Assembly (NCBI GenBank): GCA_012845835.1
Contig: JABAKD010000021.1
Span: forward strand, 10,361,199-10,425,198
Direction: 5' to 3'
Origin: Undaria pinnatifida
Taxonomy: Eukaryota; Sar; Phaeophyceae; Laminariales; Alariaceae
Length of the DNA: 64,000 bases
Part shown: piece after piece, positions 10,774 to 23,091 of the stretch
Numbering within the stretch: the stretch's first letter is position 1
Layout of the letters: each line of letters starts with the position of its first letter
Program-made: the position numbers and the translations under genes
Notes under the pieces: model-generated
Told to the model about the DNA's origin: nothing
Database searches by the model: none
The model's input: only the letters and a program-made list of their open reading frames with translations

Positions 10774-10990
<217 letters not shown>

Positions 10991-11019
10991 ACGACGACGA
11001 CAACAAGTATGACATGTTT

Positions 11020-11240
11020 TTCTCTTTTTCTTTCCTTGCTTCCTCTTCTTGTATCGCCTTTTAATTTTCTTGCTTTTCTCGTCTTTTCTTTTCTTTCTTT
11101 TCCTTTTTCGTTTTCTTTTCTTGCTTTCTTCTTTTTTCTTCCCTTGCCTTTTTCTTCTTATTTGTTTCTTGTTTCTTTGTCCCAATTGACTTGCGTCTGT
11201 CGTGCGTATGCGTAGTGATAGATACTACGTGTAATATATT
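11020..11240 (+). repeat. Family X fragment: pyrimidine tract plus short core
   Basis: A second T/C tract (11020-11175) with the short X core (GTGCGTATGCGTAGTGATAG, ending ACGTGTAATATAT). It runs directly into module Y at 11241. Confidence 0.6.
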
Positions 11241-11600
11241 ATAAAAAATGAAAACACACTCCAGCTGTGAGATCGAAGATTCGTCGAAACTCATCTTTGC
11301 AAGCTGTGTGTGATACTCCGATCGCGCGTATTACGAATTGTGTGTCCTTATTAAGGATATAGGTCGGCGACTCCCCTTGCAACTACAGTGTAGCTATCAG
11401 GGTCAACAGGGTGATGTTAGTCAGTCTGTGCGCGGAAACTATAAAACCCGTTTCTGAGGGGGACCAAATCTGACAGCTGTGGAGGGAAATGTATCCGTTT
11501 ATCAAGTGAATCCTGTAAGTCGAATAACCGGTGAGCGGGTGGGGAGTTTTGAAGGACGTGGGGGCCTGGTTTTGATCAAAAGCGAGCGGGGTTGGAGGGG
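11228..11600 (+). repeat. Module Y copy 1
   Basis: A roughly 350-bp repeat starting with an AT-rich leader, then CACTCCAGCTGTGAGATCG, ACTCCGATCGCGCG, AAGGATATAGGTCGGCGA, GTCAACAGGGTGATG and GCGCGGAAACTATAAA, ending at GGGGGCCTGGTTTTGATCAA. Other close copies start near 14448, 15432, 17040, 19800, 21775, 26497 and 57917. All are on the plus strand and run into poly-G. It has no coding potential. Confidence 0.85.
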
Positions 11601-11640
11601 GGGGGGGGAGGGGGGGGGGGGGGGGGGGGGGGGGGGCGGA
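11600..11640 (+). repeat. Poly-G run after module Y
   Basis: About 37 bases are almost all G, a strong G-quadruplex candidate. The run length may be unreliable in any assembly. Confidence 0.85.
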
Positions 11641-13035
11641 CGGGCGGGCCATTTGTGCGTGGAAGCTATAAATCCTTGTAATATATACAAGCTGGGCCGG
11701 CGAAAAAACCCGTACACAGCCAATATCGCGACGCGCCAAGCAATTTATCGAGTTGAGACCTGAAATTGTGACACGCGATTTGGAGCTATCTCACCGACAC
11801 AACCAAAGCAGCTCTTTTTTTTTATTCGTTTTTTTTTTGCTAACTTCGTCGCGATTTTGATTTGCAGTCATCTTTTTGGTGGTCGTGTGTTGGCAAAAAC
11901 AATGTCAAATCGAAAAAGAGCTTCTTTGGCTGTAGTTTCGAATCACGTGTCAAATGGTCCTAACGCCAAAGATTGAGAGGTGCATATATATGGCCAAGTT
12001 TCCACCGAAATGTAAGAATGTCGGAACAGTCTGGAGTTTGGCGGAACGAAGAAGAAATATCAGAGAACCGGGTAGAATAGGCGGGGGTGGTTCCAGGGGG
12101 AGGAATAGCGGAAAATAGGAGGACCTCAGCAGCAACAACGTAGCACAGCAGCAGCACACCAGCAGAGAGTATCGGACGCATCAACCGGTAGAGGTAGAAG
12201 GATGTAGCGCCCACGCAACAGCGACAGCAGCAGAGGTAGTAGCAGTATGGAGAAGACCGGCGGCCGGAGCATAAGGGATAGAGAGGCGGCACGGGGAGAC
12301 ACCAATCGCAATCTCCCACCCTCCCACCCGATTGCTTCACGAGCAGGAGGGTTAAAGCGGGGGGGAGGGGGACGGGGGCGAGAGGAAGAAGATAAGGAAG
12401 GGCAGGGACTATTTCCTTTATCTTCCGGTGTTTGTGTAGCTTCCTTCGGGGGGGGGGGGGGGGGGGGGGTTCTGGTTGTTAAGGTTATCTGTCGGAGTAC
12501 GGGGCAGGTCAGCCGCGTACAATAGCCGGGAGCAGGGAGCGGAGGAGGGGCAGGGGGGCAAGGAAAACGGGACGAGGAGACCCGTCAGTTTCCACCCCTC
12601 CCCCCACCCTCCCCCGTGGGGAACACCACGCATATATTCGTGGAGAGGAGACCAAAGTGCCTCTGCATACATATTTACATGTATTTCAGGGATCCATCCA
12701 TAACTTTCGAACGAAAGTGACCCATGAAATGAAACGCATATTTCCCTACTCCTCGTCCCAAGATGTACATGCCCAGAAAAAGTAAGCCAATTCAATCCAC
12801 GTCTATTTTTTAAAATTTTTGAGAAAAGCAACATAATAAACGAATCATGAAAAAAAAAGCTCAAACTGGGAGACGTGAGTGGCGAACACTTTTTTCGGCA
12901 CCAACTTGGTAGATTCTCAACCTGGATGGCTTAAAATGACCACCGAATCTAGTTGATTACGAGATATGTATATGCTCAGTTTGCAGTGGGTCACTGTCGT
13001 TCGAACGATATGCCCGACTGACGGATTAGGGGTTT
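11641..13035. other. No gene recognised; includes a 20-base poly-G run
   Basis: Only short, low-complexity frames are present (AGC-rich at 12120-12250, G-rich at 12355-12385 and 12449-12470). No conserved motif seen. Confidence 0.45.
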
Positions 13036-13039
13036 CTTG

Positions 13040-13375
13040 GCCGGCCCAGCTTGTACGTGGTAGTCTTTCTTGGGTGGCAAGCGGTATTCTGTAGTCGGTT
13101 TTTCCAGGCGCGACTAACGAGACGTATGCACCAGGTATAGACCTGGCACATCGTAGACTGACTCTCGATTTCACTTTTATATGTTTCTGGTGGAGGCATG
13201 AATTGCGTCAGCTGTGGTGTATGCGTGTACCACCTTGGGTTGTTTGTGTTTTCCCCTAGGGTATTCCTCAGCTCCAGAGTGACTGAAGCCTGTCCTGTGA
13301 CCGCGGACTTGATTATGCGAGTTAATGTGAGAACATCAACAACAACAACTACTACTACTACTACTACTTCTACTG
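13040..13375 (+). repeat. Family X copy 2 with AAC/ACT tail
   Basis: Same unit as 10460-10773, from CGTGGTAGTCTTTCTTGGGT to GAGTTAATGTGAGAACATCA, then a short AAC run passing into (ACT)n at 13348-13368. A SINE on the opposite strand follows directly. Confidence 0.75.
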
Positions 13376-13394
13376 CCGTTTTTTTCCCCCACAC

Positions 13395-13682
13395 TTTCAC
13401 TTTCCAGCTTCTGGACAAGCCGTGGTCACAGGTGTCGTCCCTTCTTCCCCCCAGTTCTTGCCTTCAATTTTTATCGTGCATAGGGTTCAGCAATCCCACT
13501 GCTCGTCGATTTTTCATCGAATGATGCTAATTTACGCTCTCGCGCTTTCCGCAAGTCAACTTGTGCACAGAAAAAGTCCCAACGAATTTATGCGAGTATG
13601 TATGCACTTGGCGATGCTCGAACTCACGAAACTGACCTATACCAGGCTCGAGGATAACCTGGTACGCCACTGGGCGACTACT
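13395..13682 (-). mobile_element. tRNA-derived SINE, copy S1
   Basis: Read on the minus strand it begins with a tRNA-like head containing an A box (TGGCGTACCAGG, near 13675) and a B box (GAGTTCGAGC, near 13625). A conserved body follows (GGGACTTTTTCTGTGCACAA, TGACTTGCGGAAAGCGCGAG), ending at the GACACCTGTGACCACGG block. Close copies are at 22552-22832 and 60713-60989. Such SINEs are transcribed by RNA polymerase III and moved by a partner LINE. No coding potential. Confidence 0.75.
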
Positions 13683-13689
13683 ATGTACT

Positions 13690-13915
13690 GCTGTGTGCTT
13701 AAAGTCTATACGTGTGCATAGATGGCACGACCAATGTTGTTTGTTAGCAAAGTTCAAAGCCGAAGCAAGCGCGTGTGTTATCACCACACGCAGGTGTCAC
13801 ATCATTGCCATACGCATGTACCAGTATGGACCTGGCATATCGTAAGCTGACTCCCGATTTTACTTCTGTTTCTCTTACATTTCCGGCGGAGTCGTGAGTT
13901 CCGTCAGCTATGATG
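13690..13915. other. Diverged X-like sequence, otherwise nothing recognised
   Basis: 13805-13880 resembles the middle of family X (GCATGTACCAGTATGGACCT, CTGACTCCCGATTTTACTTC) but is diverged. Confidence 0.4.
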
Positions 13916-13919
13916 TATT

Positions 13920-14035
13920 TAAAAAATGAAAAAATACACTTCAGCTGTGAGATTGATCAAAAACAATATTAAATCAAAACTCAGCGTTGCAAGCTGCGTG
14001 TGTTATTTCGATCGCGCGTGTTACGGGGTATTTAT
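13920..14035 (+). repeat. Diverged module Y' fragment
   Basis: Starts AAAAAATGAAAAAATACACT and continues CAGCTGTGAGATTGATC and GCAAGCTGCGTGTG, matching the Y' form at 25275, 44570 and 45655. It is cut off at 14035 where inverted repeat X begins. Confidence 0.65.
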
Positions 14036-14455
14036 ATGTTGTTGTTCTCACATAAACTCGCATAATCAAGTCCGTGGTCACAGGACAGGCTCCAGTCACT
14101 CTGGAGCTGAGGAATACCCAAAGAGAAAACACAAACAACCCAAGGTGGTACACGCATATATCACAGCTGACGCAATTCATGCCTCCACGAGAAACATATA
14201 AATTTTAAAAGTGAAATCAGGAGTCATTCTACGATGTGCCAGGTCCATACCGGTGCATACGTCTCATTACTCGCGCCAGGAAAAACCGACTATACCGCTT
14301 GCCACCCAAGAAAGACTACCACGTATATATTACACGTAATATCTATCACTACGCATACATACGCACGACAGACGCAAGTCAATATGAAAAACGAAACAAA
14401 GAAAATAAAAGATGAAGGAAAGGAAATAAAAGAAAAGAGAAGAAAGCGTATATTA
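14035..14455 (-). repeat. Family X copy 3, inverted
   Basis: Reverse complement of copies 1 and 2. The GTT triplets at 14036-14045 are the (AAC) tail, followed by the full body and an A/G tract at 14393-14455 corresponding to the T/C tract of copy 1. It separates a Y' fragment from a full module Y. Confidence 0.75.
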
Positions 14456-14800
14456 TAAAAATTAAAGTTCACCTCATCCAGCTGTGAGATCGAATATTTC
14501 GTCGAAGCCCATCTTTGCAAGCTGTGGGTGATACTCCGATCGCGCGTATTACGGGTTGTGTGTCCTCATTAAGGATATAGGTCAGCGACTCCCTTCCTTG
14601 CAACTACAGTGTAGCTATCAGGGTCAACAGGGTGATGTTCGTCAGTCTGTGCGCGGAAACTATAAAACCCGTTTCTGAGGGGGGACAAATCTGACAGCTA
14701 TAGAAGGAAAAGCATCAGTTTATCAAGTGAATTCTGTAAGTCGAATAACCGGTGAGGGGAGGGCGGAGTTTTGAAGGACGTGGGGGCCTGATTTTGATCA
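14448..14800 (+). repeat. Module Y copy 2
   Basis: Full copy of the module described at 11228, with the same landmarks in order, ending in the GGGGGCCTGATTTTGATCAA block and poly-G. Confidence 0.83.
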
Positions 14801-17800
14801 AAAGGGGGGCGGGAGGGGGGGAGGGGGGGAGGGGACCGGTGGGGCAGGTCAATGTGTGCATGGGAAACTATGAAGCCTTCTTGTGGGGGAGGGGGGGGCG
14901 GATGTGCCTGGGGGGAGCGGGGGGCTGGGGGGGGAGGGCTTTATGTCGCGTAGATGTAGGGGTTTGCCATACGCGTGGTGCTAGGTCTAGGCGATGGTGC
15001 GGGTGGTGAGGAAGGAGGGGGCGTTGGAGGCGGGGGTGGGTGGGAATGGCAGCAGCGGCATGGACGACTCTAAAGCGATAACGAGGCGATATCTAGAGCG
15101 TGGAAGTGTTCATTACTCTGGCGGATTTCGATGTTAGGTGGGGCGTTTAAGCCAGAGGAAGCAAGGGCAAAAAAAAAAAAAAAAAAGAGGGGGGGGGGGG
15201 GGGGGGTAGAAGGGTTTTTAAGAGGTTTAGGTCACACATAACACTCCGTATTAAAATACACTCCAGCTATGAGATCAAAGATTTGGTCGACACTGATCTT
15301 CGCAACATTGTGTGTGATCCTCCGATCGCTGTAGGGGCTTGCTATACGCGCGGTGCTGGGTCTAGGCAATCGGGCGGGGTGTGGGGAAGGAGGGGGCGTT
15401 GGAGGGGGGGACGGGGGATGAATGAGCGTATATATATTAAAAAAATGAAAATACACTCCAGCTGTGAGATCGAATACTTTGTCGAAACCCATCTTTGCAA
15501 GCTGTGTTTGATACTCCGATCGCGCGCATTACGGGTTGTGTGTCTTCATTAAGGATATAGGTCGGCGACTCCCCTTCCTTGCAACTACAGTGTAGCTATC
15601 AGGGTCAACAGGGTGATGTTAGCCAGTCTGTGCGCGGACACTATAAAACCCGTTTCTGAGGGGGACAAAATCTGACAGCTGTGAAAGGAAATGCATCCGT
15701 TTACCAAGTGAATTCTGTAAGTCGGATAACCGGTGCGGGGAGGGCGGAGTTTTGAAGGACGTGGGGGCCTGATTTTGATCAAAAGGGAGCGGCGTCAAGG
15801 CGGGGGGGAGGGGGGTGGGGGGGCAGGTCAACTTGTGCGTGTAAACTATAAATCCTTCAAGGAAAGGGGATAAATAGGGCGGTTTTGGAAAATGAAAACA
15901 ATGCAACAGTTTATCATGGGGGGGGGGGGCGGTTGGGCGGCGGCGGGATGGGTGGGGCAGCTCAATCTGTGAGTGGAAACTATACATTCTTGGGGAAGAA
16001 TGCACCAGTTTATCATGTATATCCTGTACGTCGTACAACCAGTGAGTAGAAGGCGGAGTGTTCGAGGGGGTGGGGGTGAGGTGGGGTGGGGGGGTAGGGA
16101 GGGAGGGAGTGGGGGGGGGGGAAGGCCTTTAGGTGGCATAGATGTAGGGGTTTGCTCTACGCGTGGTGCTAGGTCTAGGCGATGCAGCAGGTCGTGGGGA
16201 AGAAAGGGGCGTTGTGGGCGGGGGGGAGCACCGGCATGGATGGCTCTAGGAAGATAATGAGGTGATATACAGTGCGCGGAAGTGTTATTACTCTGGCGGG
16301 TTTCGATATTTGTTGCGGCGTTTGAGCAAGGGAGAGCAAGGAAGAAAAGGGGGGGTGTGGAGGCTTTTTAGGAGGTTTAGGTCACATATATATAATATTC
16401 AAATACACTCCGGCTGTGATGTCGAAGATATGTAGGGGCTTGTTATACGCGTGGTGCTAGGTCTAGGCGATCGTGCGGGTGATGGGAAAGAAAGGGGCGT
16501 TGGAGGGGGGCGTTGAGGCGGGGGGGAGGAAGAATGAAAACTACGTCATGATTATTCGCGATATCAACTGCGTAGATATTTCAATTGTAAGTGGGGCGTT
16601 TGAACCAACTGGGCGGGAAAAAAAGGAATGAAAAGGAAGGAGGTAGGGGGGGGGGAATCGGGGAAGGAGAAGGGGGGGGGGGGCATTTCAATATGTGCGC
16701 GGAAACTCTAAATACTTTGAATGGTACAAATCTGACGGTTGTAGCAAGAAGACAACCCTTTATATCATCTGCCTGGTAATGTATACTATTCTAGAAGGTT
16801 TGATTTAGATGTAGTAGGCAACCCAGCGTTTAGGTGTAGTAAACATCGTGGTAAATCTTCATGATTAATTGTTGTACATGTACATGGATCGAAAGATAGA
16901 ATATTTATAGTTACCATTATTTTCCAACATCGCTAATTATAAGCAAGAGATACGTATTGCCAACTACAACAGGCGAGGTGATGAGGTCATGCACTGTCAC
17001 CGCCATCATGTAGTTACCATCATTTTCTGGCATCGCTAATGAATATTATGAAAAATGAAAATACACACCAGCTGTGAGATCGAAGATTTCGTCGAAACTC
17101 GTCTTTGCAAGCTGTGTGTGATACTCCGATCGCGCGCATTACGAGTTGTGCGTCCTCATTAAGGATATAGGTCGGCGACTCCCCTTACAACTACAGTGTA
17201 GCTATCAGGGTCAACAGGACAATTTTAGTCAGTCTGTGCGCGGAAACTATAAAACCCGTTTCTGAGGGGGACCAAATCTGACAGCTGTGAAGGCAAATGT
17301 ATCCTTTTATCAAGTGAATCTTGTAAGTCGAATAACCGGTGAGGGGGGTGGGGCGGAGTTTTGAAGGACGCGGGGGCCTGGTTTTGATCAAAAGCGAGCG
17401 GGTTTGGAGGGGGGGGGGGGGGGGGGGGAAAGGGGGCAATTTTTGCGTGTAAGCTATAAATCTTTTCGAGGGAATATATCTGACGGATTTGGCACCAGTA
17501 TATTATTGGGGGCGGGGGGGGGGTTGGGGCGGGGGGGGGGGGGGGGCAGCTCAATATGTGCCTGGAAACTATACACTATTTTGAGGGGATAAATGTGACG
17601 GTTTTGGAAATAATACATCAGTTTATCATGTATATCCTGGGGTAAGTCGTACAATCAGTGAGTAAAGAGAGGGTGGAGTGTTCGAGAGGGTGGGGTTGGG
17701 ATGGGTTGGGGGGGGGGGGGTGGGGGGTGTGGGGGCGGGGGCGGGGGGCGGGGGGGGGGTGGGGGGGGGAAGAGGAAGGGCTTTAGGTGAGGGGTTTGTT

Positions 17801-17806
17801 ACACGT

Positions 17807-18991
17807 GTGGTGCTAGGTCTAGGCGATGGTGCGGGTGATGGGGAAGAAGGGGGCGTTCGAGGCGGGGGGGGGGGGGGGGAACACAGCGGCATGGATGGCT
17901 CTCGAAAGATAATGAGGTGATATCCTGTGCGTGAAGTGTTTATTAATGTGGCGGATTTCGATATTTGGTGGGGCGTTTGAGTAAGGGAGAGCAAGAGAAG
18001 AGGGGGGGGGGAGATTTTTGAGGAGGTTTAGGTCACAAAAAATATTCAAATTCACTTCGGCTGTGAGATCGAAGATATGTAGCAGCTTGATATACGCGTG
18101 GTGCTAGGTCTAGGCGATCGTGCAGGTGGTCGAAGAAGAGGGGGCGTTGGAGGGGGGGGGGGGGGAGGAATGGCTTTAGGTGAGGGGTTTGTTATACGTG
18201 TGGTGCTAGGTCTAGGCGATGGTGCGGGTGATGGGGAAGAAGGCGGAGTTCGAGGCGGGGGGGGGGGGGGGGGGGGGGCACAGCGGCATGGATGGCTCTC
18301 GAAAGATAATGAGGTGATATCCTGTGCGTGAAGTGTTTATTAATGTGGCGGATTTCGATATTTGGTGGGGCGTTTGAGTAAGGGAGAGCAAGAGAAGAGG
18401 GGGGGGGAGATTTTTGAGGAGGTTTAGGTCACAAAAAATATTCAAATTCACTTCGGCTGTGAGATCGAAGATATGTAGCAGCTTGATATACGCGTGGTGC
18501 TAGGTCTAGGCGATCGTGCAGGTGGTCGAAGAAGAGGGGGCGTTGGAGGGGGGGGGGGGGGAGGAATGGCTTTAGGTGAGGGGTTTGTTATACGTGTGGT
18601 GCTAGGTCTAGGCGATGGTGCGGGTGATGGGGAAGAAGGCGGAGTTCGAGGCGGGGGGGGGGGGGGGGGGGGGGCACAGCGGCATGGATGGCTCTCGAAA
18701 GATAATGAGGTGATATCCTGTGCGTGAAGTGTTTATTAATGTGGCGGATTTCGATATTTGGTGGGGCGTTTGAGTAAGGGAGAGCAAGAGGAGAGGGGGG
18801 GGGAGATTTTTGAGGAGGTTTAGGTCACAAAAAATATTCAAATACACGTCGGCTGTGAGATCAAAGATATGTAGCAGCTTGTTATACGCGTGGTGCTAGG
18901 TCTAGGCGATCGTTCAGGTGGTCGGAAACGACGGGGCGTTGGAGGGAGGGGGGGGAAATTCGTCATGGATGGTCAGAAAGATAATGACGTG
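17807..18991 (+). repeat. Higher-order tandem repeat, 396-bp period
   Basis: Two W variants alternate: type A (GGCGATGGTGCGGGTGATGG) at 17807, 18200 and 18596, and type B (GGCGATCGTGCAGGTGGTCG) at 18098, 18494 and 18890. A-to-A spacing is 393 then 396; B-to-B spacing is 396 twice. The second and third dimers are almost identical, including their G-runs, which points to recent unequal exchange or gene conversion. Confidence 0.88.
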
Positions 18992-19189
18992 ATATCAACT
19001 GCGTATAGGTTTTTATTACTCAAGCCGATTTTGATTGTGAGTGGGGCGTTTGGACAAACTAGGCGGAAGGGGGGGGGGAATCGGGGGACGGAGGGGCGGG
19101 GGGGGGAAGGGTTGGGATTTTTATGAACAAGAGGGGTCAGTGGAGGGGGATGGGAGGGGGGGGGGGGGCGGGGGGCGGGACATTTCAAT

Positions 19190-19800
19190 ATGTGCGCGGA
19201 AACTATAAATCCTCAAAGAGGACAAACCTGACGATTGAAGCAATAAGACATCCCTTTATATCATCTGGCTTGTAATGTTTACTATTCTTGAAGGTGTGAT
19301 GTTAGATGCAGCATGAAACCCAGTGTTTAAGTATAGTAAATAACGTGTTAAATCTCCATAATTTGTTGTTGTATGATACATCGATCGAAAGCTAGAATAT
19401 TTTATAGAATATTTGTAGGTACCATTATTTTCTGACATCGCTAATTATAAGAAAGATATACGTATTGTCAAATACAACAGGCGAGGTGATGTGGTCATGC
19501 ACTGTTCGTCACCACCATCATACAGTTACCATTCTGACATCGCTAATTATACGAAAGAGATACGTATTGTCAAATACAGGATGCGAGGCGATGTATGTGG
19601 CCATGTACTGTCTCCGCCATTGAGCATTAGAGGGAGGGATGCGAATCGTCAGTTTTAAAGGAACGCTTGGTATACATGTGCTCAATTACGTTACCTCGTT
19701 AGTCATACTTGGTATACACGCGCTCACTTACGTTACCTCGTTAGTAATACTTCGGTTGGCATAGGTTGGGAGGCGATCATGCAGACTGTATATACGAAAT
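19190..19800 (+). repeat. Duplicated AT-richer spacer, copy 1
   Basis: From CATTTCAATATGTGCGCGGA to the paired CTTGGTATACA...CGTTACCTCGTTAG segments (19668-19752). It recurs at 21220-21780, and its start also at 16685. Together with the preceding Y and W modules this makes a roughly 2 to 2.8-kb tandem segment (17040-19800, then 19800-21780). Confidence 0.8.
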
Positions 19801-21219
19801 ACCCTACGTATATAATATAAAAAAGGAAAATACACTCCAGCTGTGAGATCGAAGATTTCGTCGAAACTCATCTTAGCAAGCTGTGTGTGATACTCCGATC
19901 GCGCGTATTACGAGTTGTGTGTTCTCATTAAGGATATAGGTCGGCGACTCCCCTTACAACTACAGTGTAGCTATCACGGTCGACAGGGTGATTTTAGTCA
20001 GTCTGTGCGCGGAAACTATGAAACCCGTTTCTGAGGGGGACCAAATCTGACAGCTGTGGAGGGAAATGTATCCGTTTATCAAGTGAATCTTGTAAGTCGA
20101 ATAACCGGTGAGGGGGGCGGCGGAGTTTTGAAGGACGTGGGGGCCTGGTTTTGATCAAAAGCGAGCGGGGTTGGAGGGGGGGGAGGCGGACGGGCGGGCA
20201 ATTTTTGCGTGTAAGCTATAAATCTTTTCAAGGGGATAAATCTGACGGTTTTGGGAAGAAAAAAAAAAAATGCACCAGTTTATCATGGGGGGGGGGGTTG
20301 GGGTGGGGGTGGGGCGTGTGGGGCATCTCAATCTGTGCGTGGAAACTATACATCATTTTGAGGGGAGGAATGTGACGGTTTTGGAAAGAATGCATTAGTA
20401 TATCATGTATATCCTGGGGTAAGTCGTACAATCAGTGAGTAGAGAGAGGGCGGAGGGTTCGAGGGGGTGGGGTTGGGATGGGTTATGGGGGTTTGGGGAG
20501 GTGAGGGGTGGGGGCGGGGGGGGGGAGGGGGCGGGGGGGGGGAGATGGGGGGGGGGGGAGATGGGGGGGGGGGAAGGAAGGGTTTTAGGTGAGGGGTTTG
20601 TTATACGTGTGGTGCTAGGTCTAGGCGATGGTGCGGGTGGTGGGGAAGAAGGGGGCGTTCGGGGCGGGGGGGGGGGGGATGAATGGCTCTCGAAAGATAA
20701 TGAGGTGATATCCAGTGCGTGAAGTGTTTATTAATATGGCGGATTTCGATATTAGGTGGCGCGTTTGAGCAAGGGGGAGCGAGAAGGGGGGGGGTGGGGG
20801 GGGGGGGGGGGTTTTAGGAGGTTTAGGTCACAAAAAATGTTCAAATACACTTCGGCTGTGAGATCAAAGATGTGTAGGGGCTTGTTATACGCGTGGTGCT
20901 AGGTCTAGGCCATCGTGCGGGTGGTTGGAAAAGAGGGGGCATTGGAGGGGGGGGGGGGGGGAGGGGGGGGGGAAGAATTGAAAACTACGTCATGGATGGT
21001 CAGAAAGATAATGACGTGATATCAACTGCGTATAGGTGTTTATTACTCTGGCCGATTTCGATTGTGAGAGGGGCGTTTGGACAAACTAGACGGAAGGGGG
21101 GGAAAGGGATCGGGGGACAAGGAGGGGGGGGGGGGGGAAGGGTTGGGATTTTTATGAACAAGAGGGGTCAGGGGATGGGGAGGGGAAGGGGGGGGGGGGC
21201 GGGGGGCGGGAAATTTCAA

Positions 21220-21780
21220 TATGTGCGCGGAAACTGTAAATTCTCAAAGAGGACAAACCTGACGATTGAAGCAATAAGACATCCCTTTATATCATCTGCC
21301 TGGTAATGTTTACTATTCTTGAAGGTTTGATGTTAGATGTAGCATGCAACCCAGTGTTTAGGTGTAGTAAATAACGTGTTAAATCTTCATAATTTGTTGT
21401 TGTATGATACATCAATCGAAAGCTAGAATATTTTATAGAATATTTGTAGGTACCATTATTTTCTGACATCGCTAATTATAAGAAAGAGATACGTACAGTA
21501 TTGCCAAACACAACAGGCGAGGTGATGTGGTCATGCACTGTTCGTCACCACCATCATACAGTTACCATTCTGACATCGCTAATTATACGAAAGAGATACG
21601 TATTGTCAAATCAGCATGCGAGGTGATGTATGTGGCCATGCACTGTCTCCGCCATTGAGCGCTAGAGGGAGAAATGCGAATCGTCAGTTTTTAAGGAACG
21701 CTTGGTATACATGCGCTCAATTACGTTACCTCGTTAGTCATACTTGGTATACACGCGCTCAATTACGTTACCTAATATAT
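21220..21780 (+). repeat. Duplicated AT-richer spacer, copy 2
   Basis: Near-identical to 19190-19800, including ATCATCTGCCTGGTAATG and the doubled CTTGGTATACA...TTACGTTACCT block near 21699-21773. The next module Y starts directly after it. Confidence 0.8.
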
Positions 21781-22551
21781 ATATCACAAAAAATATAATA
21801 CACTCCATCCAGCTGTGAGATCGAATATTTTGTCGAAACCCATATTCGCAAGCTGTGTGTGATACTCCGATCGCGCGAATTACGGGTTGTGCGTCCTCAC
21901 TAAGGATATAGGCCGGCGACTCCCTTTCCTTGCAACTACGGTGTAGCTATCAGGGTCAACAGGGTGATGTTAGTCAGTCTGTGCGCCGGACACTGTAAAA
22001 CCCGTTTCTGAGGGGGACAAAATCTGACAGCTGTGGAAGGAATGCATCCGTTTATCAAGTGAATTCTGTAAGTCGAATAATCGGTGCGAGGAGGGCGGCG
22101 TTTTGGAGGACGTGGGGGCCTGATTTTGATCAAAAGGGGGCGGGAGGGGGGGAGGGGGGGGAGGGGACGGGTGGGGCAGGTCAATTAGTGCGTGGGAACT
22201 ATGAATCCTTCTTGTAGGGGAGGGGGGGGGGAATGTGGCGGGGGGGCGGGGGACGGGGGGGGAGGAGGCTTTAGGTCGCATAGATGTAGGGGTTTGCTCT
22301 AAGCGTGGTGCTAGGTCTAGGCGACGGTGCGGGTGGTGGGGAAGGAGGGGGCGTTGAGGGCGGTGGGGGGGAGGGGGGGAGCAGCAGCGGCATGGACGGC
22401 TCTATAACGATAATGAGACGATATCCAGGGCGTGGAAGTGTTTATTACTCTGGCGGATTTTGATATTAGGTGGGGCGTTTGAGCAAGGGAAAGCGAGGAA
22501 AAAAAAAAAGGAAGGGCGGGGGAGGGCGGGGGGGGGGGGGGGACTTCTAAT

Positions 22552-22832
22552 TTCCACCTTCTTGACAAGCCGTGGACACAGGTGTCGTCCCTTTTCCCCC
22601 CCGCTTCTTGCCTTTAATTTTTATCGCGCATAGGGTTCAGTAATCCCACTGCTCGTTTATTTTTCATCGAGTGTTGCTAACTCACGCTCTCGCGCTTTCC
22701 GCAAGTCAAATTGTGCACAAGAAAAAGTCCCAACGAATTTATACGCGTATGCACTCGGCGGGGCTCGAACGCACGAAACTGAGCTATACCAGGCTCGAGG
22801 ATAACCTGATACGCCATCGGGGCGACCGGTAT
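22552..22832 (-). mobile_element. tRNA-derived SINE, copy S2
   Basis: On the minus strand the head carries an A box (TGGCGTATCAGG, near 22815) and a B box (CGTTCGAGCC, near 22770). The same body as S1 and S3 follows, ending in the GTCCACGGCTTGTC block at 22565-22580. It lies directly beside the (TTG)n run, which is upstream of the SINE head. Confidence 0.78.
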
Positions 22833-22855
22833 CTCACATTATACACTCGTCAAGG

Positions 22856-23036
<181 letters not shown>

Positions 23037-23091
23037 GTGTCTCGCATCAATTCTTCTGTAAGAAAACTAGACTATGGAGTCCGTGGTCACA

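Larger units (their letters stand above)
14800..22550 (+). repeat. G-rich macrosatellite array built from modules Y and W
   Basis: The region repeats two building blocks on one strand. Module Y recurs at about 15432, 17040, 19800 and 21775, with a truncated copy at 15228. Module W is marked by GTGGTGCTAGGTCTAGGCGA (near 14976, 15352, 16159, 16452, 17807, 18098, 18200, 18494, 18596, 18890, 20610, 20893, 22307). Each W unit continues through a G-run, a CATGGATGGCTCT-like block, a GATAATGAGGTGATAT block and GGCGGATTTCGATATT. Almost every boundary is a run of 8-35 G. Many weak glycine-rich frames cross it but none is conserved between units. It is best read as satellite DNA with many potential G-quadruplexes. 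Confidence 0.85.

Noticed and set aside
17678-18331. Several 75-85-codon glycine/arginine-rich frames in the G-rich array
   Set aside because: They follow the satellite units and shift with G-run length; codon content is an outcome of G-runs.
17807-18991. Regular spacing resembling a CRISPR array
   Set aside because: Units are about 396 bp, almost wholly repeated without unique spacers, and the genome is eukaryotic.
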